In this document: positions 1 through 6,627 of the stretch, piece after piece
Layout: each line of letters starts with the position of its first letter
Position numbering within the stretch: position 1 is the stretch's first letter
Assembly: GCA_045543215.1 (NCBI GenBank)
Contig: JAZQMD010000001.1
Location: 1 to 17,708, forward strand
Source of the DNA: DXYV01 sp045543215
GTDB lineage: Bacteria > Bacillota > Clostridia > Oscillospirales > Oscillospiraceae
DNA: 17,708 nt
Direction: 5' to 3'
Translations under genes and position numbers: made by a program
Notes under the pieces: generated by a model
Seen by the model: the letters and a program-made list of their open reading frames with translations, nothing else
Database searches by the model: none
What the model was told of the DNA's origin: nothing

Positions 1-57
1 GTCTTAGGAAGACAAATTAAATCCTCAACTCCTTGGCTCACAGAACGACATGGCTAC

Positions 58-70
58 ATCCGACTTGGGA
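58..70 (-). repeat. 13-base sequence repeated at the other end of the window
   Basis: On the minus strand this reads TCCCAAGTCGGAT, starting one base after the stop codon of the regulator gene. The same 13 bases occur on the plus strand at 17693-17705, shortly after the stop of the last gene. The match is exact but short. It could be a dispersed repeat or chance. Confidence 0.3.
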
Positions 71-71
71 A

Positions 72-782
72 TCAGCGATCCCGAGTCTCATTGTGGACCT
101 GTATCTGCCGATGCATGCGATTGCCTGTATTGTGGATGATCTGCAGCATGGACTGATAGGTGCCAGGATAGTTCTCGCTGAGAGACTGGTTATTAATCAG
201 CGGAGCAGGGTGGTCCTTGATGCCTGCTGCCAGGGCATCCAAAAAATCTACCTCGGCGTAGATCATATCTACCCGGTGGAGCCCCCCGCAGAACTGGTGG
301 GCAGAGATGGGGAAAAAATCAGAGCAGTTAGCGGAATTGGCACTGTATAAATGTCGGAACAGAGTATAGACCGCCGTACCGAGGTAATCCGCCGCAGCCC
401 GGATAGCCTTTTTGTTGCCCGTTTTTCCCAAAAGGTCGAATAGAACGCTGAGGGAGTTGACAAGCAACTTTTTGGATAAGGTGGCCACGACGCTGCCTTG
501 AAGCACGTTGTCCCGGTCGGTGCTGGCATCGTATAACGAGTCTGCATCGACGATGGTGGTGCCGTCCCTGGTGAGGGTTCGGCCCAGAAGAAAGTCAGCG
601 GTGACATTGTAAAAGTCACAGGCTCGAGCTACAAAGACAAGACCAGGCTCCCGGATGCCGTTTTCGTAGTGGGAGAGTAAAGCCTGTGAAATCTCCAGTT
701 CCTTGGCCGCAGCACGCTGAGAAATACCCCTTTCCTGTCGCAGTAAGGAGAGGGTGCGGGAAAAATGCTGGTTGGTTGCCAT
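72..782 (-). CDS. XRE-family (Cro/CI-type) helix-turn-helix transcriptional regulator
   Basis: This is a 236-residue DNA-binding protein. Residues about 8-65 form an XRE/Cro-CI helix-turn-helix: LRQERGISQRAAAKELEIS, then the recognition-helix segment QALLSHYENGIREPG, then FYNVTADFLLGRT. That is the usual pattern, in which the domain ends in an LLG(R/K)T-like motif. Residues about 95-236 look helical and soluble; I recognise no ligand domain, metal site or membrane segment. The ATG at 780-782 has AGGAGA six bases upstream (789-794). The gene is divergent from pta, with the two promoters about 30 bases apart, so the protein may control itself, pta, or both. That is inference from position. The family assignment is firm; the ligand and regulon are unknown. 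Confidence 0.88.
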   Translation of the reverse strand: MATNQHFSRTLSLLRQERGISQRAAAKELEISQALLSHYENGIREPGLVFVARACDFYNVTADFLLGRTLTRDGTTIVDADSLYDASTDRDNVLQGSVVATLSKKLLVNSLSVLFDLLGKTGNKKAIRAAADYLGTAVYTLFRHLYSANSANCSDFFPISAHQFCGGLHRVDMIYAEVDFLDALAAGIKDHPAPLINNQSLSENYPGTYQSMLQIIHNTGNRMHRQIQVHNETRDR

Positions 783-859
783 ATCATATCTCCTATTTTA
801 GTCCGGTGTCTCCACTCTGACATAGGGGAGCAGAATCCACATAAAATTGCAGTATGTAT

Positions 860-888
860 ATTATAATAGGAGAAATACAAAAAGTAAA
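860..888 (-). promoter_or_regulatory. Promoter of the XRE regulator gene
   Basis: On the minus strand there is a -35 box TTTACT (883-888), a 17-base spacer and a perfect -10 box TATAAT (860-865). The predicted start near 853 gives a leader of about 70 bases. The -35 box lies about 30 bases from that of the divergent pta promoter. Confidence 0.65.
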
Positions 889-895
889 GTGAATT

Positions 896-912
896 TCTAC
901 CTTTCATGTAGA
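896..912. promoter_or_regulatory. Short inverted repeat between divergent promoters; possible operator
   Basis: TCTAC (896-900) and GTAGA (908-912) are perfect 5-base arms with a 7-base gap. They sit exactly between the two divergent -35 boxes. A regulator bound here would be placed to affect both genes. The arms are short, so chance is possible. Confidence 0.25.
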
Positions 913-920
913 CTTTTTCA

Positions 921-949
921 TTGAGATTTTAAATAGTAAGGGTTATAAT
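921..949 (+). promoter_or_regulatory. Promoter of pta
   Basis: The -35 box is TTGAGA (921-926), the spacer is 17 bases, and the -10 box is a perfect TATAAT (944-949). This is a strong sigma-A type promoter. The predicted start near 956 gives a leader of about 45 bases before the pta start codon. Confidence 0.75.
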
Positions 950-1000
950 GGAATTTACGATGATCCCCGTATATGAAAAAAGGAAAGGGTTGACGAAACA

Positions 1001-1990
1001 ATGGAGCAAAATATGCATATGTTTGCAGCGCTGATTACCAGGTTGAAGGAGGCCCCGAAGAAGATCGTCTTTACCGAAGGGACTGATCCTCGGATTTTGG
1101 AGGCCAGCGCCCGACTGCTGTCAAGTAATTTTCTTGTCCCCATTCTGGTGGGAGCGGAAAAGGAGGTCAAGGCTGCCGCAGAAACCTACGGCTTTAATAT
1201 AAACGGCGCCATTATTTGGGACCCTGCCACCTATCCCCGTATGGAAGAGATGGTGGATACCATGGTGGAGTTGCGAAAGGGAAAGATGTCCGTCGATGAA
1301 TGTAGGGTTGCCCTTCAGCAGGGCAATTATTTTGGAACCATGTTAGTGAAGATGGGAGAGGCTGACTGTCTACTTGGCGGTGCAACCTACTCTACCGCCG
1401 ACACCGTACGGCCCGCCCTTCAGTTGATAAAGACCAGACCGGGGAATAAAATTGTTTCTTCCTGCTTTATTTTGGTACGTGAGACCATAGGTGGCGCTGA
1501 GTTGCTGGCTATGGGTGACTGCGCCATCAACATTAAGCCAACTGAGGATGAGCTGGTGGAGATCAGTATTGAGGTAGCCAAATGTGCCAAGGTCTTTGGC
1601 ATTGATCCAAAGGTGGCTTTTCTATCTTACTCCACCAAGGGTTCAGGATCAGGCGAGGACGTAGACAAGATGCGTAATGCCTGTGAGAAGGCTAAGGCTG
1701 CCGCTCCCGACCTGGCTATCGATGGTGAGCTCCAGTTTGATGCCGCTGTTTCTCCCAAGGTGGCCGAAACCAAGTGTAAAGATTTCCTGGTGGCCGGTCA
1801 GGCAAACACATTTATTTTTCCTGATATCAATGCGGGTAATATTGGCTATAAAATCGCACAGCGCTTAGGTAATTTTGAGGCCTATGGTCCCATCTTGCTG
1901 GGCCTGAACGCCCCTATTAATGATCTCTCCCGGGGCTGCAATGCTACGGAGGTCTATTCTATGGCCATTATTACCGCTGCATTGTCCTGA
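1001..1990 (+). CDS. pta: Phosphate acetyltransferase (phosphotransacetylase)
   Basis: This enzyme interconverts acetyl-CoA plus phosphate and acetyl phosphate plus CoA, the step before ATP-yielding acetate formation. The 329 residues match the short Pta form (about 325-335) that lacks the N-terminal regulatory domain of the long enterobacterial type. Family signatures are KIVFTEGTDPRILEA near the N-terminus, LLGGATYSTADTVRPALQ, DGELQFDAAVSPKVAETK, FIFPDINAGNIGYKIAQRLG, and GPILLGLNAPINDLSRG near the C-terminus. The ATG at 1001 follows AGGAAAGGG (981-989). An ATG at residue 6 is possible but has a poorer site. The gene has its own promoter and terminator, so it is monocistronic. Acetate kinase is not in the window; in many bacteria it lies next to pta. 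The adjacent XRE regulator may control it. Confidence 0.95.
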   Translation: MEQNMHMFAALITRLKEAPKKIVFTEGTDPRILEASARLLSSNFLVPILVGAEKEVKAAAETYGFNINGAIIWDPATYPRMEEMVDTMVELRKGKMSVDECRVALQQGNYFGTMLVKMGEADCLLGGATYSTADTVRPALQLIKTRPGNKIVSSCFILVRETIGGAELLAMGDCAINIKPTEDELVEISIEVAKCAKVFGIDPKVAFLSYSTKGSGSGEDVDKMRNACEKAKAAAPDLAIDGELQFDAAVSPKVAETKCKDFLVAGQANTFIFPDINAGNIGYKIAQRLGNFEAYGPILLGLNAPINDLSRGCNATEVYSMAIITAALS

Positions 1991-2008
1991 TTGATAATTG
2001 TATGATTG

Positions 2009-2049
2009 AAAGAGACCGAACTAATTGATAACAGTCCGGTCTCTTTTTT
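2009..2049 (+). terminator. Intrinsic terminator of pta
   Basis: AAAGAGACCG (2009-2018) pairs with CGGTCTCTTT (2037-2046), a 10-base stem. It extends inward by ACT/AGT after one mismatch and runs into six T residues (2044-2049). It lies 19 bases after the pta stop. On the other strand it has only a weak T run, so it may end jag transcription less well. Confidence 0.85.
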
Positions 2050-2141
2050 GTTTATAATTGCGTGTATACCTACTTTCATCCATCTACAATGAAACTAGTA
2101 GAGCCATAGGGGTAAAATGATATTAAAGTATCGTTAAATAT

Positions 2142-2891
2142 TTATTGTTGATGAGAATTGTAGGCTACTACTATGCGGCGGTTTGGCTCGTTACCGGTGG
2201 AATAGGTAGTTACACCGGGAAAGTCTTGAAGAGCGGCGTGAATTACATGTCGCTCATATGCGTTCATGGCCTCCAGAGTCATGTTGCGGCGATACTTAAT
2301 CACCTTGGCTGCTATTTTGTGGGCCAGGCGCACCAGGGATTCTTCCCGGCGGGCCCGATAATTTTCAGCGTCTACGTAAATACGAAAACGGTGGGTACGG
2401 CTATGGTTGATAGTATAGCCGACAAGTTGCTGGATAGCATCCAGGGTTTCTCCCCGGCGACCAATCAGGGCGCCCAGACTTTCCCCATGGAGGGCTACAT
2501 GATAGGTGTCTTCATTACGGGTAATAACAGGAAAGGCGTTTATATTCATGTGGACAAACAGACCGGTGAGGTAGGAGACAATTTTCTCCGCGATCTCGTC
2601 ATTACAAGGCTGGGGGGAGACATCAGGGGAAACCTTGATTTGTTCCTCGCCTTCATTCAAGGAAGGCGAGGGAGGATTGGATTCTGGCGGGGGGGAAATC
2701 TGGGATTCCTCACTAGGGGCATCATAACTGACTTTAATTCTTGCGGGCACGGAGCCAATACCTAAAAAGCCGATTTTAGCCCGATCTAAAACCTCTACCG
2801 AGACATCATCCCGCTTCATACCCAACTGAGCCAGAGCCTTAGCAAGGGCCTCATCCTCATTTTTTCCAGTGACTTCAATATATTTCAGCAA
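2142..2891 (-). CDS. jag: Jag/KhpB (EloR, SpoIIIJ-associated) RNA-binding protein, KH and R3H domains
   Basis: A 249-residue cytoplasmic RNA-binding protein of the Jag/KhpB family, which works with KhpA in RNA binding and control of cell elongation in other Gram-positive bacteria. Three parts are visible. A Jag_N domain covers about 1-55 (IEVTGKNEDEALAKAL, then KIGFLGIGSVPARIKV). A Pro/Ser/Glu-rich linker covers about 56-95. A KH domain covers about 100-175 with its GxxG loop at 144-147 (IGRRGETLDAI), followed by an R3H domain with the Arg-x3-His motif at R214/H218. The start is TTG at 2889-2891, with AAGGAG nine bases upstream (2901-2906). That site overlaps the end of yidC, six bases away, so translation is probably coupled. 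This is the last gene of the rpmH cluster; mnmE, often next, is missing. Confidence 0.93.
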   Translation of the reverse strand: MLKYIEVTGKNEDEALAKALAQLGMKRDDVSVEVLDRAKIGFLGIGSVPARIKVSYDAPSEESQISPPPESNPPSPSLNEGEEQIKVSPDVSPQPCNDEIAEKIVSYLTGLFVHMNINAFPVITRNEDTYHVALHGESLGALIGRRGETLDAIQQLVGYTINHSRTHRFRIYVDAENYRARREESLVRLAHKIAAKVIKYRRNMTLEAMNAYERHVIHAALQDFPGVTTYSTGNEPNRRIVVAYNSHQQ

Positions 2892-2897
2892 AGGAAC

Positions 2898-4283
2898 TCA
2901 CTCCTTATTTTCGCCATCATAATCAGGCTTGCCGTACTGAGGGGCACCATATTCTGGGGGAGTTAAACTGTCACGTTCAGATTCGACAAAGGGAGGATTA
3001 TGATCCTCCTGTGTGGTGGAATTGGAGTCAATGACCGGCTCAGACTTGCTGGTGGATGAATTTTCGAATATAGGGGTGGATGGTGTGGTCGCAGATTCTG
3101 TAAGCAAAGCCTTTTCTTCTTCCGTCAGTTCTAAACCTTCCTCTTCTGGCTCTGTCTGCTTAATATTGGGATCTCGATAGGGGGTAACGGGATAACGGTT
3201 TGGATCGTAAGCTCTTCCTCGGGCGTAGGTGCGCATTCCCACGCGGCTAGCTTGCTTGTCCAGGGGGGGACCGCTCTCCTCACGTTTGTCATGGACAGTA
3301 TTCTTCTTACCAGATTTCTTTTCCGCCAAGGCGGCAGCCTTCCGTTCGGCAGAGAGGCGGCGACGTTCTTTTTCAGCAGCTTTGGCAGCAGCGGCCTGCT
3401 CAGCAATTTTACGCTGGGCTTGCTCGTAATCCTTCTTCAGTATTTTGCCGGAGATAATTTCCTGAAGCACCGATAGCACACTGTTGGTGATCCAGTACAC
3501 ACACATGCCGGCGGGGAGTGTAAAGCCAATCCACAGGGACATAAGGGGCATGATAATGAGCATGGTGCGGTTCTGGCTGGCCATGTTCTCCTGCTGTTGT
3601 TTATTCATGGCGTTGGTTTTATTCATAATCAGGGAGGAGGCCAGAGACAAGGCTGCAGAGATGACAGGAAGAAGGAACAGGCCTATGGAGTTCCAGGTAA
3701 CGCCGCCCTCCCAGAATTTCCAGTTGGGAATCTGAGAGAGGTTCATACCTAAAAAGTTGAAGTTAATAACAAACAGGCCGGTGACACCTGCAGTAGAGGC
3801 CACCTGGGCTAAGTTGCCTGGGTTAAGCATCGAGGCCAGGGTCAGCTCGCTTCCCCCGCCCGCAGCCACAAAATCGGTCCAGCCCAGGGCGTGAGCTACT
3901 GAAGTGGTGGCAGCTTCAGTCTGGCCCATCAGGTGCTTCAGGGGACGACGGACGATTTCGTATAATGGAAAGAGGATGAGGAGTGGAACCAGGGTCCACA
4001 GACAACCGCCCATGGGATTGACACCATTATCCGCATAAAGCTTTTGAAGTTCCATCTGTTGCCGGTTGCGGTCGTTGGGAAATCGCTTTTGGATTTCCCG
4101 CTGCTGGGCTGATAGAATATTCATCTGGATCATTCCCTTTTTTCCCTTTAAGGAGAAAGGAAAGAGAATGACCTTAACAATGATGGTGAAAAGAATTAGG
4201 GCGATACCATAGCTATCAAACAAAATACAAAATTGTTTCAGCAGCCAGGAAAAGGGGGTCATTAAGATTTGCCAAATATCCAT
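2898..4283 (-). CDS. yidC: YidC/Oxa1/SpoIIIJ membrane protein insertase with long C-terminal tail
   Basis: This inserts and folds membrane proteins, alone or with SecYEG. Of 461 residues, the first 280 are the insertase: TM1 at about 20-44, a cytoplasmic helical hairpin at about 46-85, then hydrophobic segments near 94-113, 165-180, 198-219 and 240-275. The groove position that is Arg in Bacillus SpoIIIJ appears to be Lys37 (TIIVKVILFPF). There is no lipoprotein signal, unlike Bacillus SpoIIIJ. Residues 281-461 are a hydrophilic tail: a Lys/Ala/Glu/Arg-rich helical part (about 283-328), then an acidic Pro/Ser/Thr-rich disordered part. This is far longer than the usual Gram-positive form. The ATG at 4281-4283 follows AGGAGG (4290-4295). 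Confidence 0.95.
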   Translation of the reverse strand: MDIWQILMTPFSWLLKQFCILFDSYGIALILFTIIVKVILFPFSLKGKKGMIQMNILSAQQREIQKRFPNDRNRQQMELQKLYADNGVNPMGGCLWTLVPLLILFPLYEIVRRPLKHLMGQTEAATTSVAHALGWTDFVAAGGGSELTLASMLNPGNLAQVASTAGVTGLFVINFNFLGMNLSQIPNWKFWEGGVTWNSIGLFLLPVISAALSLASSLIMNKTNAMNKQQQENMASQNRTMLIIMPLMSLWIGFTLPAGMCVYWITNSVLSVLQEIISGKILKKDYEQAQRKIAEQAAAAKAAEKERRRLSAERKAAALAEKKSGKKNTVHDKREESGPPLDKQASRVGMRTYARGRAYDPNRYPVTPYRDPNIKQTEPEEEGLELTEEEKALLTESATTPSTPIFENSSTSKSEPVIDSNSTTQEDHNPPFVESERDSLTPPEYGAPQYGKPDYDGENKE

Positions 4284-4293
4284 GTTTGGCCTC

Positions 4294-4539
4294 CTAATCT
4301 TCGGTTTGTCTTGGATGTTTTAGCGGGACAGGGTCAAACTGGAAGGTCTTTTGCCGATGGAGGGGATGGCATTTCAACAGCCGACGCAGCGCCAACAGGC
4401 TACCCTTTAAGGCTCCGTGGATCTGGATGGCCTCCAGAGCATATTGGGAGCAGGTTGGGAGAAAACGACAGTTGGGCGGTGTGGCGGGAGAAATGTACTT
4501 GCGATAAAGGCGGATAAGGGTGAGCAGAAGGCCCTTCAT
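4294..4539 (-). CDS. yidD: Membrane protein insertion efficiency factor YidD
   Basis: An 81-residue peripheral membrane protein that supports YidC-dependent insertion. The family signature is clear: an N-terminal amphipathic helix (LLLTLIRLYRKYISP), then PPNCRFLPTCSQYALEAIQ with Cys24 and Cys30, then HGALKGSLLALRRLLKCHP with Cys57. Its ATG overlaps the rnpA stop codon by four bases (TCAT at 4536-4539 on the plus strand), which points to translational coupling. A GAGGAG site (4545-4550) lies five bases upstream inside rnpA. yidC begins ten bases downstream. Placement between rnpA and yidC is the conserved arrangement. Confidence 0.94.
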   Translation of the reverse strand: MKGLLLTLIRLYRKYISPATPPNCRFLPTCSQYALEAIQIHGALKGSLLALRRLLKCHPLHRQKTFQFDPVPLKHPRQTED

Positions 4540-4883
4540 GCCTGCTCCTCTTTCCGCAACAAACCAAGCTTATCTGTTATGGATAGAAAGGAGCGATCCA
4601 GAGCGTCATAGCGACTGTGGGCAGCCCTTACACGAGCCACCACGACAAGATCCCAGCCAGGAAGCAGTTTTGCCTGGTGGAGACGGTAAATTTCCCGGAT
4701 GCGCCGGCGTACCTTGTTGCGGCGTACAGCCTTACCCAGTTTGGCGGATACTGTGATGCCAAGACGATTGTACCCTTGACCATTGCGGCGGCAGTATACC
4801 ACCAGATGGGGGGATGCGGCCGACTTGCCCTTGGAGTATAGGCGACGAAATATGTAATTTTCTTTGATGGAAATGACCTTCAC
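4536..4883 (-). CDS. rnpA: Ribonuclease P protein component
   Basis: This protein subunit of RNase P helps the catalytic RNA remove 5' leaders from precursor tRNAs. The 115-residue basic protein shows the family pattern: N-terminal KVISIKENYIFRRLYSKGK, central LGITVSAKLGKAVRRN, and the RNR motif at about 55-64 (RNKVRRRIRE), followed by a helix and DLVVVAR. I start it at the GTG at 4881-4883. GGAGGG (4891-4896) lies seven bases upstream, and the product begins MKVISIKE. A TTG five codons earlier (4896-4898) overlaps that binding site and has none of its own. The gene follows rpmH after about 96 bases and overlaps yidD by four. Confidence 0.94.
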   Translation of the reverse strand: MKVISIKENYIFRRLYSKGKSAASPHLVVYCRRNGQGYNRLGITVSAKLGKAVRRNKVRRRIREIYRLHQAKLLPGWDLVVVARVRAAHSRYDALDRSFLSITDKLGLLRKEEQA

Positions 4884-4919
4884 CCTGAGCCCCTCCAAAA
4901 TTTAGGAGAATGTAAGATG

Positions 4920-4948
4920 GGGGCGGGGGAATAATCCTCCCACGCCCC
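4920..4948 (-). terminator. GC-rich stem-loop between rpmH and rnpA (partial attenuator or RNA end)
   Basis: GGGGCG (4920-4925) pairs with CGCCCC (4943-4948). After one mismatch, GGGA (4927-4930) pairs with TCCC (4938-4941). No T run follows on the minus strand, so it is not a full intrinsic terminator. It may stabilise the abundant rpmH mRNA end or lower read-through into rnpA. Confidence 0.5.
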
Positions 4949-4979
4949 TGGTGCGTTCATTCTCTCTTAGCTGCCCGCA

Positions 4980-5114
4980 TCAGTGGCTGAGGCGGACACG
5001 GCCTTTGGCACGGCGGCGGGCCAAGACCTTACGCCCATTGCTGGTAGCCATGCGCTTACGGAAACCATGGACCTTGGAACGGTGGCGCTTCTTGGGCTGA
5101 TAGGTACGAACCAT
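4980..5114 (-). CDS. rpmH: 50S ribosomal protein L34
   Basis: A 44-residue, very basic ribosomal protein of the large subunit. It begins MVRTYQPKKRHRSKVHGFRK and continues RMATSNGRKVLARRRAKGR, which is the L34 sequence pattern and exact family length. The frame stays open for 35 codons upstream, but the ATG at 5112-5114 is clearly the start. AGGAGG (5124-5129) lies nine bases before it, and the family always begins here. It is the first gene of the rpmH-rnpA-yidD-yidC-jag cluster, behind a consensus promoter and a leader of about 127 bases. In most Bacillota dnaA lies next to rpmH; here an aminotransferase does. Confidence 0.97.
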   Translation of the reverse strand: MVRTYQPKKRHRSKVHGFRKRMATSNGRKVLARRRAKGRVRLSH

Positions 5115-5241
5115 GCTGGTACACCTCCTATACTTAATGACGGGCCGGAACCCATCCTCCACAACGGCGCGGGGCGCACCGCAGTCAGTAATTTTAGAGA
5201 CAACGGCAAAAGGGCGCAAAAACCCCTTTCATAAAGTTGCA
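5115..5241 (-). promoter_or_regulatory. Structured 5' leader of rpmH
   Basis: The predicted transcript start near 5241 leaves about 127 untranslated bases. At least two hairpins can form. One pairs AAAGGG with CCCTTT (arms at 5209-5214 and 5224-5229). The other is a GC-rich element around 5165-5183. I recognise no riboswitch or known ribosomal-protein leader. Confidence 0.35.
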
Positions 5242-5247
5242 GCGTTT

Positions 5248-5276
5248 ATTATAACGAAAGGAAAGGAGACTGTCAA
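5248..5276 (-). promoter_or_regulatory. rpmH: Consensus promoter of the rpmH cluster
   Basis: On the minus strand there is a perfect -35 TTGACA (5271-5276), a 17-base spacer and a perfect -10 TATAAT (5248-5253). It is the best promoter in the window, as expected for a ribosomal protein gene. Confidence 0.88.
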
Positions 5277-5300
5277 CGGGATTTTTCAAAAATTCACCCG
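5277..5300. repeat. Inverted repeat just upstream of the rpmH -35 box
   Basis: CGGG (5277-5280) and CCCG (5297-5300) enclose an AT-rich imperfect palindrome that includes ATTT and AAAT arms. It touches the rpmH -35 box and lies about 70 bases after the aminotransferase stop. It could be a weak terminator for that gene or a binding site. The evidence is only the symmetry. Confidence 0.3.
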
Positions 5301-5367
5301 GAATGGAGAGCTTTTGTGTACTTTTGTCGCAATTGGTTTATCGTGATCAGTGGGGACAGCGGCTTAT

Positions 5368-6549
5368 TTAGCAATAAGTTTTGGCCAGCTTTTCAAAAAC
5401 TGTCAGTGCCCGCTGGATACGTTCGGTGGGCACACAGAAAGAAAGTCGGAAATGACCAGGACAACCAAAGCAATCCCCAGGAACCAGGAGCAGGTCGTGA
5501 GCCTGAGCGCGTTTACAGAAGGCGGTCGCATCTGATTCCAGGGAGCGAGGAAACATATAAAAGGTCCCCTTGGGCGCTACTACATGGTAGCCCATCTCTC
5601 GTAGAGAATGGATGAGCAGGCGGCAGTTGGTCTGGTAGACCGACAGGTCCGCAGTCAGATGGCAGCAGCGGGCGGCCACACGCTGGAAGAGGGCAGGGGC
5701 ATTCACATAGCCCAGCAGACGTCCGGCACCCATCACACAGGCGTAAATCAGTTGGCTGTTATCCACCGCTTTGGGAACCAGTACATAGCCGATACGCTCT
5801 CCAGGCAGGGATAAGGACTTGGAAAAAGAGTAACACACAATGGTGTTTTTATAAAAGTCTGGCACCCAGGGAGCCGGTTCTCCAAAGACAATTTCCCGGT
5901 AGGGTTCATCTGTGATCAGGTAGATGGGATGACCATATTCCAGCTGCTTGGTTTGTAGCAGTAAGCCCAATTTTTTCAATGTCTCGGCAGAGTAGACTGC
6001 GCCGGATGGGTTATTGGGAGAGTTAATGACCAGGCCCTTGGTAGCCGGGGTAATGGTTTTTTCAAGGGCGCTAAAGTCGATTTGAAAGCCCTCAATTTCG
6101 GCGGGGACTACCGTTACTTGAGCTCCGGCTCCCTGGAGGAAGACCTGGTACTCTGGGAAATAGGGGGCAAACAGGATAAATTCGTCCCCGGGACAGGTCA
6201 GGCCGTGGAAGCAGCAGCACAGGGCAGCTGCAGCCCCGACAGTGAGGTATAGCTCGTCCCCACTATACCCAGTGCCGAAGCGCTCGTTGAGATTGGCTGC
6301 TAATAAGGTACGGGCTTCTGGATCGCCCTGGGCACTGGTGTAGCCATGGAGGGCAACACTGTCGCTGTGAGCAAGCAGATCGGTGGCAATTTCGTTTACC
6401 ACGGAAGGAGTAGGAACTGAAGGATTGCCAATGGAGAAATCAAATACATTATCTGGGCCGACCTCAGCGGCACGTCGTTTGCCGTATTCAAATAGTTCCC
6501 GGATAGTCGAGCGGGCGGTTCCCAAAGTTCTGGGGTATTCAGGTAACAT
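5368..6549 (-). CDS. Class I/II pyridoxal-phosphate-dependent aminotransferase
   Basis: A 393-residue fold-type I enzyme of the aspartate/aromatic aminotransferase group; the substrate cannot be told from sequence alone. The cofactor residues are visible. SPNNPSG at 177-183 carries Asn180. ITDEPY gives Asp214 and Tyr217. SFSKSLSLPGERIGY holds the Schiff-base Lys244 and the phosphate-binding Arg252. HFRLSF near the C-terminus has Arg368, the usual carboxylate-binding residue. The N-terminal part holds FDFSIGNPSVPTP and HGYTSAQGDPEAR. Length is normal. The ATG at 6547-6549 has AAGGAG eight bases upstream (6558-6563). The gene is divergent from clpB and stands alone, occupying the place where dnaA often lies beside rpmH. 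Alanine or aspartate as donor is a guess. Confidence 0.9.
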   Translation of the reverse strand: MLPEYPRTLGTARSTIRELFEYGKRRAAEVGPDNVFDFSIGNPSVPTPSVVNEIATDLLAHSDSVALHGYTSAQGDPEARTLLAANLNERFGTGYSGDELYLTVGAAAALCCCFHGLTCPGDEFILFAPYFPEYQVFLQGAGAQVTVVPAEIEGFQIDFSALEKTITPATKGLVINSPNNPSGAVYSAETLKKLGLLLQTKQLEYGHPIYLITDEPYREIVFGEPAPWVPDFYKNTIVCYSFSKSLSLPGERIGYVLVPKAVDNSQLIYACVMGAGRLLGYVNAPALFQRVAARCCHLTADLSVYQTNCRLLIHSLREMGYHVVAPKGTFYMFPRSLESDATAFCKRAQAHDLLLVPGDCFGCPGHFRLSFCVPTERIQRALTVFEKLAKTYC

Positions 6550-6584
6550 AGGGATGACTCCTTACACCAAAAATAAACAATGAA

Positions 6585-6613
6585 ATTTTAACACAGTAAA
6601 GCATAAGACGCAA
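6585..6613 (-). promoter_or_regulatory. Probable promoter of the aminotransferase gene
   Basis: On the minus strand there is a weak -35 TTGCGT (6608-6613), a 17-base spacer and a -10 TAAAAT (6585-6590) with one mismatch. The predicted leader is about 30 bases. Confidence 0.45.
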
Positions 6614-6627
6614 GAAAAGAAAGAGGA

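Noticed and set aside
33..350. Plus-strand frame of 105 codons at the left end
   Set aside because: It overlaps the 3' part of the regulator gene on the other strand and has no ribosome binding site that I can see.
2145..2765. Open frame of 206 codons opposite jag
   Set aside because: It is a shadow of the jag gene, whose KH and R3H domains are unmistakable; no supporting binding site was seen.
5115..5219. N-terminally extended L34 of 79 residues
   Set aside because: The upstream in-frame TTG has no binding site. The 44-residue form has a perfect one and the family length.
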